Origin: Pseudolysobacter antarcticus
GTDB lineage: Bacteria > Pseudomonadota > Gammaproteobacteria > Xanthomonadales > Rhodanobacteraceae
Length of the DNA: 64,000 nt
Direction of reading: 5' to 3'
Assembly (NCBI RefSeq): GCF_004168365.1
Contig: NZ_CP035704.1
Location: 4,464,001-4,528,000 of the forward strand
How positions within the stretch are numbered: position 1 is the first letter of the stretch; every line of letters starts with the position of its first letter. The notes under the pieces are model-generated. The model searched no databases, was not told where the DNA came from, and saw nothing but the letters and a program-made list of their open reading frames with translations. Shown here piece by piece: positions 36,913-45,304 of this stretch. A program made the position numbers and the translations under genes.

Positions 36913-38691
36913 ATGTACCGATTGATTGCAAGTCTCACCCTCGCGCTCGGCGTTTGCGCGCTGGCGCACGCCGATACCAACAAGGCGATCCAGGTCTCGT
37001 CGCGTCACGCCACCGATGCGAGTCCGCATCCACTGGCGCTGCACGCGCCCGGCATCGCGCACTGTCTGATCCAGAACAACAACACCGGCAATCCGCTGGC
37101 CCCGGGCAGCAACGACGATGCCTTGTTCAAGCTGCTGTCAGCGCAACCGCGTTGTCCGGAAAACGCGCTGGTATTTCGCGACCTCGTGCTCGCCAGCAAG
37201 ATGACCTTGCATCCGGCGATGGTGGCGAATCGCGGTTTCCACAATCCGTTGCCGCAAGGCAGTTTCAGTTTCTTCGAATCGGTGCAGGGCGCGTATGCCG
37301 GGCAAACTCTCGCGCCCGGCGACTGGTTTTTCGGCCACTTCACCGCCGCCTCGATCGACAACGTCGCACTGACCAGCGTCATGGCGCCGCAACAGGCCGC
37401 GACACCGGATAATCTGCTGCTCGAAACGCTGGTGTGGGATCCGAAAAAACAGGTCTTCAACTTCTACGAAATCCGCGGCACCGGTCAGGGCGGTGAATGG
37501 TTTTATCGCGGCGACTCGGTGGATATCCTCGCCGACATTGCCAATCTGGATCGTGGCTACGATGCCTCGCAGCCGATCTTCATGGGCCCACTCGATGGCG
37601 GCAAGGCGACCATGCCGCGACTGCGTTGCTCGGGCTGCCACATGAACGGCGGGCCGATCATGAAGGAGCTGAAAGCGCCGCACGATTCGTGGTGGACGGT
37701 CGAACGTCCGCTGGATTTCGGTGCGTTGCGCATCGCGCCCGAGTTCAACACCATCCTCGCCAATCTGGTCAGTGCCAACGAGCTGGAAAAGTGGATCAAG
37801 GCCGGCGACGAAAAACTGCTGGCGAGCGCGCCGTTCTGGAAAACCCGCTCGGCGTTGTCGTTGCAGGAACAGTTGCGGCCGTTGTTCTGCGAGCAGGAAG
37901 TCAATCTCGAATCCGATCCACAGCCGTTCGAAGGACCGGATGCGAATATCCAAGCGCCGGTCGGCGCGTTCGTCGATCAGCGCCTCGTGCCGGACCAGCA
38001 AACGGTAAGCATCGCCAAGGATCTGTATACCGGTTCGCTGACATTGTTCCAATCGCAGTTCATCGATTACCAGAGCGGCGGTTTTGCCAACTCGGTGCAG
38101 CCGATCAATCAGATCGATGCTGACCACGCCTTCGAGACGCCGGTGAAATCGCATAGCGACATGCTGGTCGTCGACAAACTCGTCGCTGCCGGCGTGATCG
38201 ATCAGAAGTTCGTGTTCGATGTGATCGCCACCGACATGACGCGCCCGATGTTTTCGCCGGGACGTTGCGGATTGTTGCAGAAACTGCCGACCGGCCCGGC
38301 CACGGCGGACTGGAAAAACAAGTTCCAGCAAAACCTCGCGAGCACGAATTCGGCAGCGGCAAAAGAGCTGCTTGCCAACCTCGGCGATGCGGCGCGCACA
38401 CCGGCTTATCATCGCGCCAAGGCAAAACAACTCATCGCGAAAATCCAGAGCAACGCCGCGCAGCAGCCCGCGGTGAACGGTTATGTGCGACTACTCACGC
38501 AACGCCGCATCGCGGTGTATCAGGCGCAGATTTCGCAGCATCCGCAAGGGCAGATTTTCGAGCCGGGTTTCCGCCTGATTTTCCCGACCATGCAGTTGTT
38601 CCAGAAGAATCAGCAACAGATTGCGTACGGCGGCGTGCCCGATCAATATTGGCTGAATCCGGCGAGCGGCGCCGTGGAGCTGACGGAGTGA
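36913..38691 (+). CDS. Secreted single-haem cytochrome c-like protein
   Basis: A 592-residue exported protein with a signal peptide (LIASLTLALGVCALAHA). The haem site CSGCH is at residues 239-243, within LRCSGCHMNGGPIMKEL. Cys residues near the N- and C-termini (IAHCLIQ, APGRCGLL) may form disulfides. The longer frame upstream overlaps the previous gene in another frame and is discarded: the ATG at 36913 has GGGAG upstream. The last codons overlap the SCO gene (GTGA). It probably accepts electrons from the multicopper oxidase pathway or helps its maturation; both are inferred. Confidence 0.72.
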   Translation: MYRLIASLTLALGVCALAHADTNKAIQVSSRHATDASPHPLALHAPGIAHCLIQNNNTGNPLAPGSNDDALFKLLSAQPRCPENALVFRDLVLASKMTLHPAMVANRGFHNPLPQGSFSFFESVQGAYAGQTLAPGDWFFGHFTAASIDNVALTSVMAPQQAATPDNLLLETLVWDPKKQVFNFYEIRGTGQGGEWFYRGDSVDILADIANLDRGYDASQPIFMGPLDGGKATMPRLRCSGCHMNGGPIMKELKAPHDSWWTVERPLDFGALRIAPEFNTILANLVSANELEKWIKAGDEKLLASAPFWKTRSALSLQEQLRPLFCEQEVNLESDPQPFEGPDANIQAPVGAFVDQRLVPDQQTVSIAKDLYTGSLTLFQSQFIDYQSGGFANSVQPINQIDADHAFETPVKSHSDMLVVDKLVAAGVIDQKFVFDVIATDMTRPMFSPGRCGLLQKLPTGPATADWKNKFQQNLASTNSAAAKELLANLGDAARTPAYHRAKAKQLIAKIQSNAAQQPAVNGYVRLLTQRRIAVYQAQISQHPQGQIFEPGFRLIFPTMQLFQKNQQQIAYGGVPDQYWLNPASGAVELTE

Positions 38692-39269
38692 GAAAAGTGC
38701 GCAAATTGCTGGCGGTGATCCTGTTCTTCGGCGCAATGGCGGTGGTGTTCGCCGCCGCACCGAGCGGTGCCGCGAAATATTTCGACGGCATCGATCTAGT
38801 CGACCAGGACGGGCACAGTGTTGATCTTTATCGCGACGTGATCGCCGATCATGTCGCGGTAATCCACACGTTTTTTACGAGCTGCACGGCAAGTTGTCCG
38901 GTCGTCATGAGCACGCTGAAATCCTTGCAAAGCCAGCTCGGCGCGAAGATGGGGCGCGATGTGCGCCTCATCTCGATCACGGTCGATCCGGCGCACGACA
39001 GCCAGCACGCGCTGAAGGAATATGCGCAACGCCTCAACGCCAAACCCGGCTGGTATTTCCTCACCGGATCGAACGAACAAATCGCCGCCGCGCTCAAGCG
39101 CATCGGTCAATACACCGCAGAACCGGATGCGCACATGGACTTGATCGTGGCCGGCAACGACCGCACCGGGCTGTGGAAAAAAATCAACGGCTTAGCGACC
39201 ACGACGGAAATCAACAGCCTCATCATGGGCGTGGTCAATGATCAAGGTGGAGCGGCGGCCGCGAAATGA
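38688..39269 (+). CDS. SCO1/SenC-family copper chaperone, first copy
   Basis: A 193-residue thioredoxin-fold protein with a signal/anchor segment (LLAVILFFGAMAVVFAA). The copper-binding CxxxC appears in FFTSCTASCPVVM and a downstream conserved His-like position lies in DAHMDLIV. SCO proteins load copper into cytochrome oxidase or other cupro-enzymes in the periplasm. The GTG start overlaps the previous stop by four bases and has GACGGA before it. In this operon it is most likely dedicated to the giant oxidase. Confidence 0.85.
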   Translation: MRKVRKLLAVILFFGAMAVVFAAAPSGAAKYFDGIDLVDQDGHSVDLYRDVIADHVAVIHTFFTSCTASCPVVMSTLKSLQSQLGAKMGRDVRLISITVDPAHDSQHALKEYAQRLNAKPGWYFLTGSNEQIAAALKRIGQYTAEPDAHMDLIVAGNDRTGLWKKINGLATTTEINSLIMGVVNDQGGAAAAK

Positions 39270-39365
39270 TCTCGGCCGAGAGCGGCGACACAATCAATCT
39301 TCCACACGCTTTTACTTCACCCTGAAAACTGCGATCTTGCGCAAAAAAAACCAAGGCGTTTCTGC

Positions 39366-39962
39366 ATGCGTTTCAAAATTGTCTTGCCCGTTCTGAGTGT
39401 CTTGCTGGCTTGCTCCGCGTACGCGCAAGAGCATCGCCATCCGGTGAGCGTCGCCACGAGCAATGAAAAGACAATCACCGCCTCGATTGCCAATGTGAAC
39501 GTGATCACGCAGGCCGATCGGCCCGTGCATTTCTACAGCGATCTGGTGCAAGGCCGATTGGTGGCGGTGAATTTTATCTTCACCGAGTGTGGCACTGTCT
39601 GCCCGTTGATGGGTTTGCGTTACGCGCAATTGCAGGCGTTGCTCGGCCCGCAGGCGCGTGATGTGACGCTGCTTTCGATCAGCATTGATCCGCTTAACGA
39701 CACGCCGGCGCGGCTCGCTCAATGGAGCCAGAAATTTGGCGCAAAACCCGGCTGGACACTGGTCACCGGCGGCAAGGCGGACATCGACACACTCGTGAAA
39801 TCGCTCGGCTCATCCGCGGTTGATCCAACCTCGCATTCACCGCTACTGATCGTGATCGACGATCGCCATGGCGGACCGTGGCAACGGCTCGATGGCCTCG
39901 CTGACCCATCGACGATCGCGCGTATCCTGCGCGAGCATCTCGCACTGCCAGTCAGGCAATGA
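39366..39962 (+). CDS. SCO1/SenC-family copper chaperone, second copy
   Basis: A 198-residue secreted protein with signal peptide (IVLPVLSVLLACSAYA) and thioredoxin fold. The copper site is CGTVCP, and SISIDPLNDTP is the family strand that follows. It differs from the first copy in length and sequence, so the pair is an old duplication or two separate acquisitions. A 96-bp gap lies before it, long enough for an internal promoter. A Ser/His segment (DPTSHSPLLIVID) carries the metal-binding His. Confidence 0.86.
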   Translation: MRFKIVLPVLSVLLACSAYAQEHRHPVSVATSNEKTITASIANVNVITQADRPVHFYSDLVQGRLVAVNFIFTECGTVCPLMGLRYAQLQALLGPQARDVTLLSISIDPLNDTPARLAQWSQKFGAKPGWTLVTGGKADIDTLVKSLGSSAVDPTSHSPLLIVIDDRHGGPWQRLDGLADPSTIARILREHLALPVRQ

Positions 39963-41113
39963 TGCTGCGAATGGGCTTCGTTGCGCTCGCCATGCTCGGC
40001 GCCGGATTGACCGAGCAACAGCAACGCGGTCGCGAAATTTTTCTGCACGGACAAACCGACAGCAATCACAGCATCGATGCCACGCTGGGTAATGAGAGTA
40101 CCGTCGTTCCAGCTACGTTGCTGCCGTGCGCGAATTGCCACGGCGATGATGCGCACGGCAAGCCGGAGGGTGGCGTGCGTCCGGCCGATATCACGCCAGT
40201 GGCACTCACACGCAGCCTCACACTCGGCTCGCGTTCGCGACCGGCATACACGCCAAGCTTGCTCAAGCGCGCGATCACGATGGGACTGGATAGCGCCGGT
40301 AATCCGCTAGATAACGCAATGCCGCATTTTCGTCTGACGCAGCAAGATGCGCGCGACCTGCTGGCTTATCTCGATGTCGTCGGCAGTGTCTCGCAACCGG
40401 GAATCGGCGACGATCGCATTCGCATCAACGTGCTTGGCGCCGACGATCTCGTCGTTGCGGATGCATCGATGTATGGCCGCAGAATCGAGATCAGTCGCAC
40501 GCGCGATGACGATGCTTTCCTCACCATCGATACATCGGCGGACAGCAGTGCCAGCATCGCTGCAGCCACGCGCGACGGCATGCCGACCATCGCGACGTAT
40601 GCTGCGCAAGCCGCAACAGTTGCCAATATTTTTATTCTGACCGCGAGCATGCAGGATCAGATCGCGGCACTCGAAACCTACGCTCGCAGCATTAATTCCA
40701 GAAGCATTTTGCGCACAAAGGATTGCAGCGGAACAAGTCATATTGCAACGGATACGCTGGTATTGCTGACTTCCGCCGCGGCGCAGAACTGTGCCTTGAA
40801 TAGTCTACCTGCCGCGCTAGATCAGCGTGTCATCGTCGCCGCACCCATGCCTCCCACACCGCAAGGCAATCGTGATGCAGCGAGTGCGGCGCTATCGATT
40901 GCGACCTCAGTGCTGGCGCAACTCGGACGTGATGTCACGCGCCGAACTTTTCTCGATGCACTGGAGCACATCTATCGCTCCGAGCATGCGGGCCTCGCGC
41001 CGATCACATGGAGCAGCCAGCGACACGTTGGCAGCAAGGCTGTCTGGCTCATGAAATTGAAATTGCCGGAACAGAGATTATCCGGCGAACCCGGTTGGGT
41101 TGAAGGCGAATGA
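39959..41113 (+). CDS. Cytochrome c fused to a periplasmic-binding-protein-like domain
   Basis: A 384-residue protein starting on ATGATG that overlaps the preceding stop. The first 140 residues are a cytochrome c domain: haem site CANCH at residues 57-61 and a likely Met ligand in NAMPHF. The remainder resembles the C-terminal lobe of type I periplasmic binding proteins, clearest in RRTFLDALEHIYRSEHAG and RHVGSKAVWLMKL. The N-terminal hydrophobic stretch (MGFVALAMLGAG) is short, so export is probable but not certain. It ends the operon; the neighbour at 41177 is convergent. Confidence 0.72.
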   Translation: MMLRMGFVALAMLGAGLTEQQQRGREIFLHGQTDSNHSIDATLGNESTVVPATLLPCANCHGDDAHGKPEGGVRPADITPVALTRSLTLGSRSRPAYTPSLLKRAITMGLDSAGNPLDNAMPHFRLTQQDARDLLAYLDVVGSVSQPGIGDDRIRINVLGADDLVVADASMYGRRIEISRTRDDDAFLTIDTSADSSASIAAATRDGMPTIATYAAQAATVANIFILTASMQDQIAALETYARSINSRSILRTKDCSGTSHIATDTLVLLTSAAAQNCALNSLPAALDQRVIVAAPMPPTPQGNRDAASAALSIATSVLAQLGRDVTRRTFLDALEHIYRSEHAGLAPITWSSQRHVGSKAVWLMKLKLPEQRLSGEPGWVEGE

Positions 41114-41176
41114 GGTGGGCGTTTCGGGCATGAAACGTGCGCCGTCCCTGGCACAATTTCCTGAATCCCGTAGGTT

Positions 41177-42058
41177 TTAACGCAGTGCCACGCGCGTTTT
41201 CAGAATGACTTCGACACGACGATTCTGTTGACGGCCCGCATCGGTATCGTTCGAGGCCACAGGAAAATCCGGGCCAAGCCCCTGCGTGGTCATGCGCTGC
41301 GAATCGATGTTGTGACTATTCAGATACATTTTCACTGCATCGGCGCGGCGCAATGAAAGATCGACGTTGTGCTCGCGATTACCGGTCGAGTCCGTGTGAC
41401 CTTCTATCTGAATCGTAGCTGCTGGATCGTCACTCAGCGCGCGCACCAATCCATCAAGCGTGCGTGCCGCTCCCGGCTTGAGTTCGGCGCGATCCGTTTC
41501 GAACAGAAAATCGCCCAAGGTCACGAGCATGCCGCGCTGCGTCTGCTGTGCTTGCAGATCGCGCAGATCGGCGCGCAACGAATCAACTTCCGCACGTGAT
41601 TGTTCTGCATCGCTACGCGCGATGACAGCGTTGCGGTGTTCTGCATCGGCTGCAGCCAGCGCGGTGTTCGCGACGACTTGAGCGTTACGCAGATCGCGCG
41701 ACTTGGCATCGACCAGCAAGCGGTCACGTTCGACGCCCAGATCCTTCGCCTTGATTTCGGCATAGCGCGCCAATCCCTGCGCCTCGGCGATGCGAATCAG
41801 ATGATCGGCGATATACACATGATGCTCGTACAGTTGCGCATCCGTGCCGCGGCGATCAAGCACCACCACATTCACTGCGCTATCGGCTTGGCGAAGTTCG
41901 TCGGTCGCGTTCGGGCCGATGCGCGGATCCTCGTGCGCATGACGCAAATCATTTTGCAGACGTACCACTTCCGGCGCAGGGCCGGGTGGAACGCTGGCGC
42001 AACCCGCGACCAAACCCAGCAGGATAGCTGCGCTGATAAGTTTCCGGGAAATAATCAT
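41177..42058 (-). CDS. OmpA-family lipoprotein with DUF4398-like N-terminus
   Basis: A 293-residue lipoprotein (lipobox LVAGCAS). Residues 30-165 are alpha-helical and resemble DUF4398; residues 175-290 are an OmpA C-terminal peptidoglycan-binding domain with DFLFETDRAELKPGA, EGHTDSTGNREHNVDLSLRRA and the final NRRVEV motif. It probably links the outer membrane to peptidoglycan. It overlaps the gene before it by four bases (ATGA), so the two are co-expressed. Confidence 0.88.
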   Translation of the reverse strand: MIISRKLISAAILLGLVAGCASVPPGPAPEVVRLQNDLRHAHEDPRIGPNATDELRQADSAVNVVVLDRRGTDAQLYEHHVYIADHLIRIAEAQGLARYAEIKAKDLGVERDRLLVDAKSRDLRNAQVVANTALAAADAEHRNAVIARSDAEQSRAEVDSLRADLRDLQAQQTQRGMLVTLGDFLFETDRAELKPGAARTLDGLVRALSDDPAATIQIEGHTDSTGNREHNVDLSLRRADAVKMYLNSHNIDSQRMTTQGLGPDFPVASNDTDAGRQQNRRVEVILKTRVALR

Positions 42059-42432
42059 GACTGACCTCCGGCGGCAATGCCCAGTTGCTCACGCAAGCTG
42101 CGCACGGTTTGCTCCACTTCGGCGGTGGATTGTTCGGCGCGATGCTGACGACTGCGCGCGGTGGCGAGGTCTGCATCGGCTTTTGCGTTCTCCGCCGAGA
42201 ACACGCTGTCGTTCCAGTGATGATGATCGAATGCGGCTTGTGCATTCGTCAGCATATCGTGCGAGGTGTTGAGGTCGGTGGCGGCATATTGCGCGGCATC
42301 AGCGCGCTGCGCCGACTCCACCGCGGCGTTTGCTTCCGTCATCGCGCGCTCGGCGTCTTTTCGGTCGAGTGCATGCGCCGCCATCGGCAACGCCGCCATC
42401 ATCAAGGTTAACAACAATGTTTTTGCAATCAT
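42055..42432 (-). CDS. Small periplasmic DUF4398-type helical protein
   Basis: A 125-residue protein with a signal peptide (MIAKTLLLTLMMAALPMAAHA) and otherwise Ala/Gln/Glu-rich helices predicted to form a helical bundle. The block AQYAATDLNTSHDMLTNAQ is typical of DUF4398 proteins, which often sit beside OmpA-like lipoproteins. It is the first gene of the two-gene unit. Its biochemical role is not known. Confidence 0.8.
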   Translation of the reverse strand: MIAKTLLLTLMMAALPMAAHALDRKDAERAMTEANAAVESAQRADAAQYAATDLNTSHDMLTNAQAAFDHHHWNDSVFSAENAKADADLATARSRQHRAEQSTAEVEQTVRSLREQLGIAAGGQS

Positions 42433-42666
42433 ATTTTTCTCCCGCTGAAATATCGAATACTGCGAGCACGATGCTGCAATCGATGTGCCACGAATATTTC
42501 ATGGCGGGTTGATCCAGCCTCGTTATCGGCTATTGTTTTTCATGGGGTTTTTACCAGCCACGATTTTTGCGCAATGCATATTGCAAAAATGGCCATTGCA
42601 AATTGCGCGATTAGCTCTTTTTGGATGCAGTGCGCGTGGCGATTGGTGACGAGAACGAACGTTTTC

Positions 42667-44340
42667 CTATTTTTCTGCCATAGATAATGCGGGCGATTGC
42701 CGCGGATCAGCAGGCATCGCCGCGAGCAAAGCTTGAGTGTGAGGATGCTGCGGAGCGGTCAGAACCGTTTCGGTATCGCCCAGCTCCACCAGTTTGCCGC
42801 GGTACAAAACACCAACCCGGTCGGCGCACGCGCGCACCAATCGCAGATCATGCGTGATCAGCAGCAGGCCGAGCCCGCGCTGTTTTTGCAGCGTCTGCAG
42901 CAACGTCAGAATATGCGATTGATGCGCGGCGTCGAGCGCGCTGGTGGCTTCGTCGCAAATCAGATAAAGCGGATCGACCGCGAGTGCGCGCGCGATCGCG
43001 ACACGCTGATTCTGTCCGCCTGATAATTGATGCGGATAACGTGTTAATACATTGTCATCAAGCCCGACCAACGCGAGCAATTCGTGTATGCGTGATTCGC
43101 GGGCGGCGCGGCCTTGGACGAGTGCGTGAATCTGCAGCGGTTCGAGCAACACATCGCGGATACGCATGCCCGGATCGAGCGAGGCATACGGATCCTGGAA
43201 CACGATCTGCAGTTGCCGCCGCAACGGCAACCACGCGGCACTCGAATCCAGCGCGAGCGATTTTCCGGCGAAATAAATCGTGCCGCTTTGCACGCGTTGC
43301 AAACCCAGCAGACAGCGCGCGAGCGTGGATTTTCCCGAACCGGATTCTCCGACAATCGCGAGCGTTTCGCCGCGGTGCAATTCCAGGCTGACATCGATCA
43401 GGGCCGCGCGCTTTTTTTGCCGCCAACCGCGCGCCGCATAACTCGCATTCAGTGATCGAATTTCGAGTAACGGCGCATCGGCTGAGGTTGTGAGCTGCGT
43501 TGTGTGCAGCGGCAACTGCTGGCCCAGCAGCAAACGCGTGTAGGCGTGTTGCGGCGATGAAAATAATTGCGCGGTCTCGCCTTGCTCGACGATTCGTCCG
43601 TGCTGCATCACTGCGATACGCTGGCACAATTCGGCAGCCAGCGTTAGATCGTGGGTGATGAACAACAGTGCCAAGCCACGCTCACGCCGCAGCTTATCCA
43701 GCAGCAGAATAATCTGCCGCTGCACGGTCGCATCGAGCGCGCTGGTGGCTTCGTCGGCGACCAGCAAACTCGGCTCGCCGGCCAGCGCCAGCGCGATCAA
43801 TACACGCTGCCGCTGACCGCCGGAAAGCTGATGTGGATATGCAGCGAGGCGTTGTTCCGGCTGATCGATGCAGGTCTCGTGCAGCAAGGCGATCGCCGCC
43901 GCGCGCGTCTTTTTTGCGTCGATCGGTCGCTGCTGCCGCAACACTTCCACGAGCTGCGCGCCGATGCTGCGCAATGGATGCAGACTCGCCGCTGCGTTCT
44001 GGAAAACCAAGGCGATCTCGCGGCCGCGAATGGCGCGCCAGTCGGTTTCGCGCGCGCCGACAAGCTCACCGCCGCGATAGCGTATCGAGCCGGTCGTGAT
44101 GCTGCCGGGCGGCAACAATCCGAGCATTGCGCTCGCGCTGAGGCTTTTGCCGGAGCCGGACTCGCCGACCAAGCCAAGGCATTCGCCAGCGGCAATGTGC
44201 AAGTTCAGTTCGTTTACTAGCGGCGCGCGGTGCCCGCGCAGAAAAATCGAAAGCTGTTCGACCTCAATCAAGTTTTTCGGCGAATGCGGCGACTGGTTTT
44301 TCGTATCGCGCAAATGCGCCGGTTTATTAACACCGCTCAT
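42667..44340 (-). CDS. Peptide ABC transporter, fused double ATPase subunit
   Basis: A 557-residue protein with two complete ABC domains, as in YejF. The first has Walker A GESGSGKS, signature LSGGQRQRV and Walker B LLVADEATSALD. The second has GESGSGKST, LSGGQNQRV and LYLICDEATSALD. The start overlaps the permease stop (ATGA). It powers uptake of oligopeptides or similar solutes at the inner membrane. The matching second permease and the binding protein are not in the window, so the transporter encoded here is incomplete or uses subunits from elsewhere. Confidence 0.9.
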   Translation of the reverse strand: MSGVNKPAHLRDTKNQSPHSPKNLIEVEQLSIFLRGHRAPLVNELNLHIAAGECLGLVGESGSGKSLSASAMLGLLPPGSITTGSIRYRGGELVGARETDWRAIRGREIALVFQNAAASLHPLRSIGAQLVEVLRQQRPIDAKKTRAAAIALLHETCIDQPEQRLAAYPHQLSGGQRQRVLIALALAGEPSLLVADEATSALDATVQRQIILLLDKLRRERGLALLFITHDLTLAAELCQRIAVMQHGRIVEQGETAQLFSSPQHAYTRLLLGQQLPLHTTQLTTSADAPLLEIRSLNASYAARGWRQKKRAALIDVSLELHRGETLAIVGESGSGKSTLARCLLGLQRVQSGTIYFAGKSLALDSSAAWLPLRRQLQIVFQDPYASLDPGMRIRDVLLEPLQIHALVQGRAARESRIHELLALVGLDDNVLTRYPHQLSGGQNQRVAIARALAVDPLYLICDEATSALDAAHQSHILTLLQTLQKQRGLGLLLITHDLRLVRACADRVGVLYRGKLVELGDTETVLTAPQHPHTQALLAAMPADPRQSPALSMAEK

Positions 44341-45212
44341 GCGCGACTCGCGCGTGGATCGAGCCGCACTCGCCACGCTTCACCGAGCGACTGGCTCGCG
44401 ATCAAGGTCAGGCTCAGCAAAATCGCCGGCACCAGCAAAGTCCACGGCGCGCTATCCATTTCCAGCGTGCCGTCAAACAACATCGCACCCCAGCTCACGC
44501 TCGGCTCGTCCACCGACAGCCCGAGAAAACTCAGGAAGGATTCGACCAGGATCGCGTTCGGCACGAGCAGACTCAGATACACCAGCGCGAGGCCGAGCAG
44601 GTTCGGCACGATATGCCGCAGCATGATGCGCTGATGCGATGCGCCGAGCGCCTGCGCCGCGAGTACGAACGGCGCAATACGCAATCGCGCCGTCTCGGCA
44701 CGAATCACGCGCGCAAAATCCATCCACACATAACCGCCGATCACCGCCAACAACAGCGGCAACGAGCGCTCGAACAGAGTCAGCAACAATACCACCAGCA
44801 ACAGGAATGGCAGCGCCGAAAAAACATCGAGCAGCCGCATCATCGCGCTCTCGATCAAACCGCCGCAATAACCGGCGAGCACGCCGTAAGCGGTGCCGAC
44901 AATCAGCGCAATCAGACTCGCGGCGAGGCCGATCAGCAGCGACAGACGCCCGCCGTAACACGCCCGCACGAGCACATCGCGCCCGATCGCATCGGTGCCG
45001 AGCCAGTGACCATTGCTCAGGCTCGGCGCGAGCGACAGATGCAGCCAATCGGTATCTTCCGGGCCGATGGTTATCAGCATCGGCAGCAATACGCACAGCG
45101 CCGCGATTGCGGCGAGTACGCTGGACCATAGCCACACCGCACGACGATGCGCAGGCCGCGAATCAAGCGGCGCTTCGGTTGTGCTGACGGCAGGTTTTGT
45201 CACTGATGGCAT
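44337..45212 (-). CDS. Peptide ABC transporter permease (DppC/YejE type)
   Basis: A 291-residue inner-membrane permease with about six helices. The N-terminal half has LGTDAIGRDVLVRACYGGR, and the EAA loop, needed for contact with the ATPase, reads AAQALGASHQRIMLRHIVPN. The C-terminal part VPNAILVESFLSFLGLS is typical of the DppC branch. The usual partner DppB permease gene would lie directly upstream but a repeat-protein gene is found instead, 92 bp away. The ribosome site is weak. Confidence 0.88.
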   Translation of the reverse strand: MPSVTKPAVSTTEAPLDSRPAHRRAVWLWSSVLAAIAALCVLLPMLITIGPEDTDWLHLSLAPSLSNGHWLGTDAIGRDVLVRACYGGRLSLLIGLAASLIALIVGTAYGVLAGYCGGLIESAMMRLLDVFSALPFLLLVVLLLTLFERSLPLLLAVIGGYVWMDFARVIRAETARLRIAPFVLAAQALGASHQRIMLRHIVPNLLGLALVYLSLLVPNAILVESFLSFLGLSVDEPSVSWGAMLFDGTLEMDSAPWTLLVPAILLSLTLIASQSLGEAWRVRLDPRASRA

Positions 45213-45304
45213 GCGCTGGAATCATGCCACAAGGCAGTGCATTGGTCGGAAAGTGAACTACCGTGTTCTGCAAACCGATTCGCATGTGTTCGCCAAGTCA
45301 GGAA

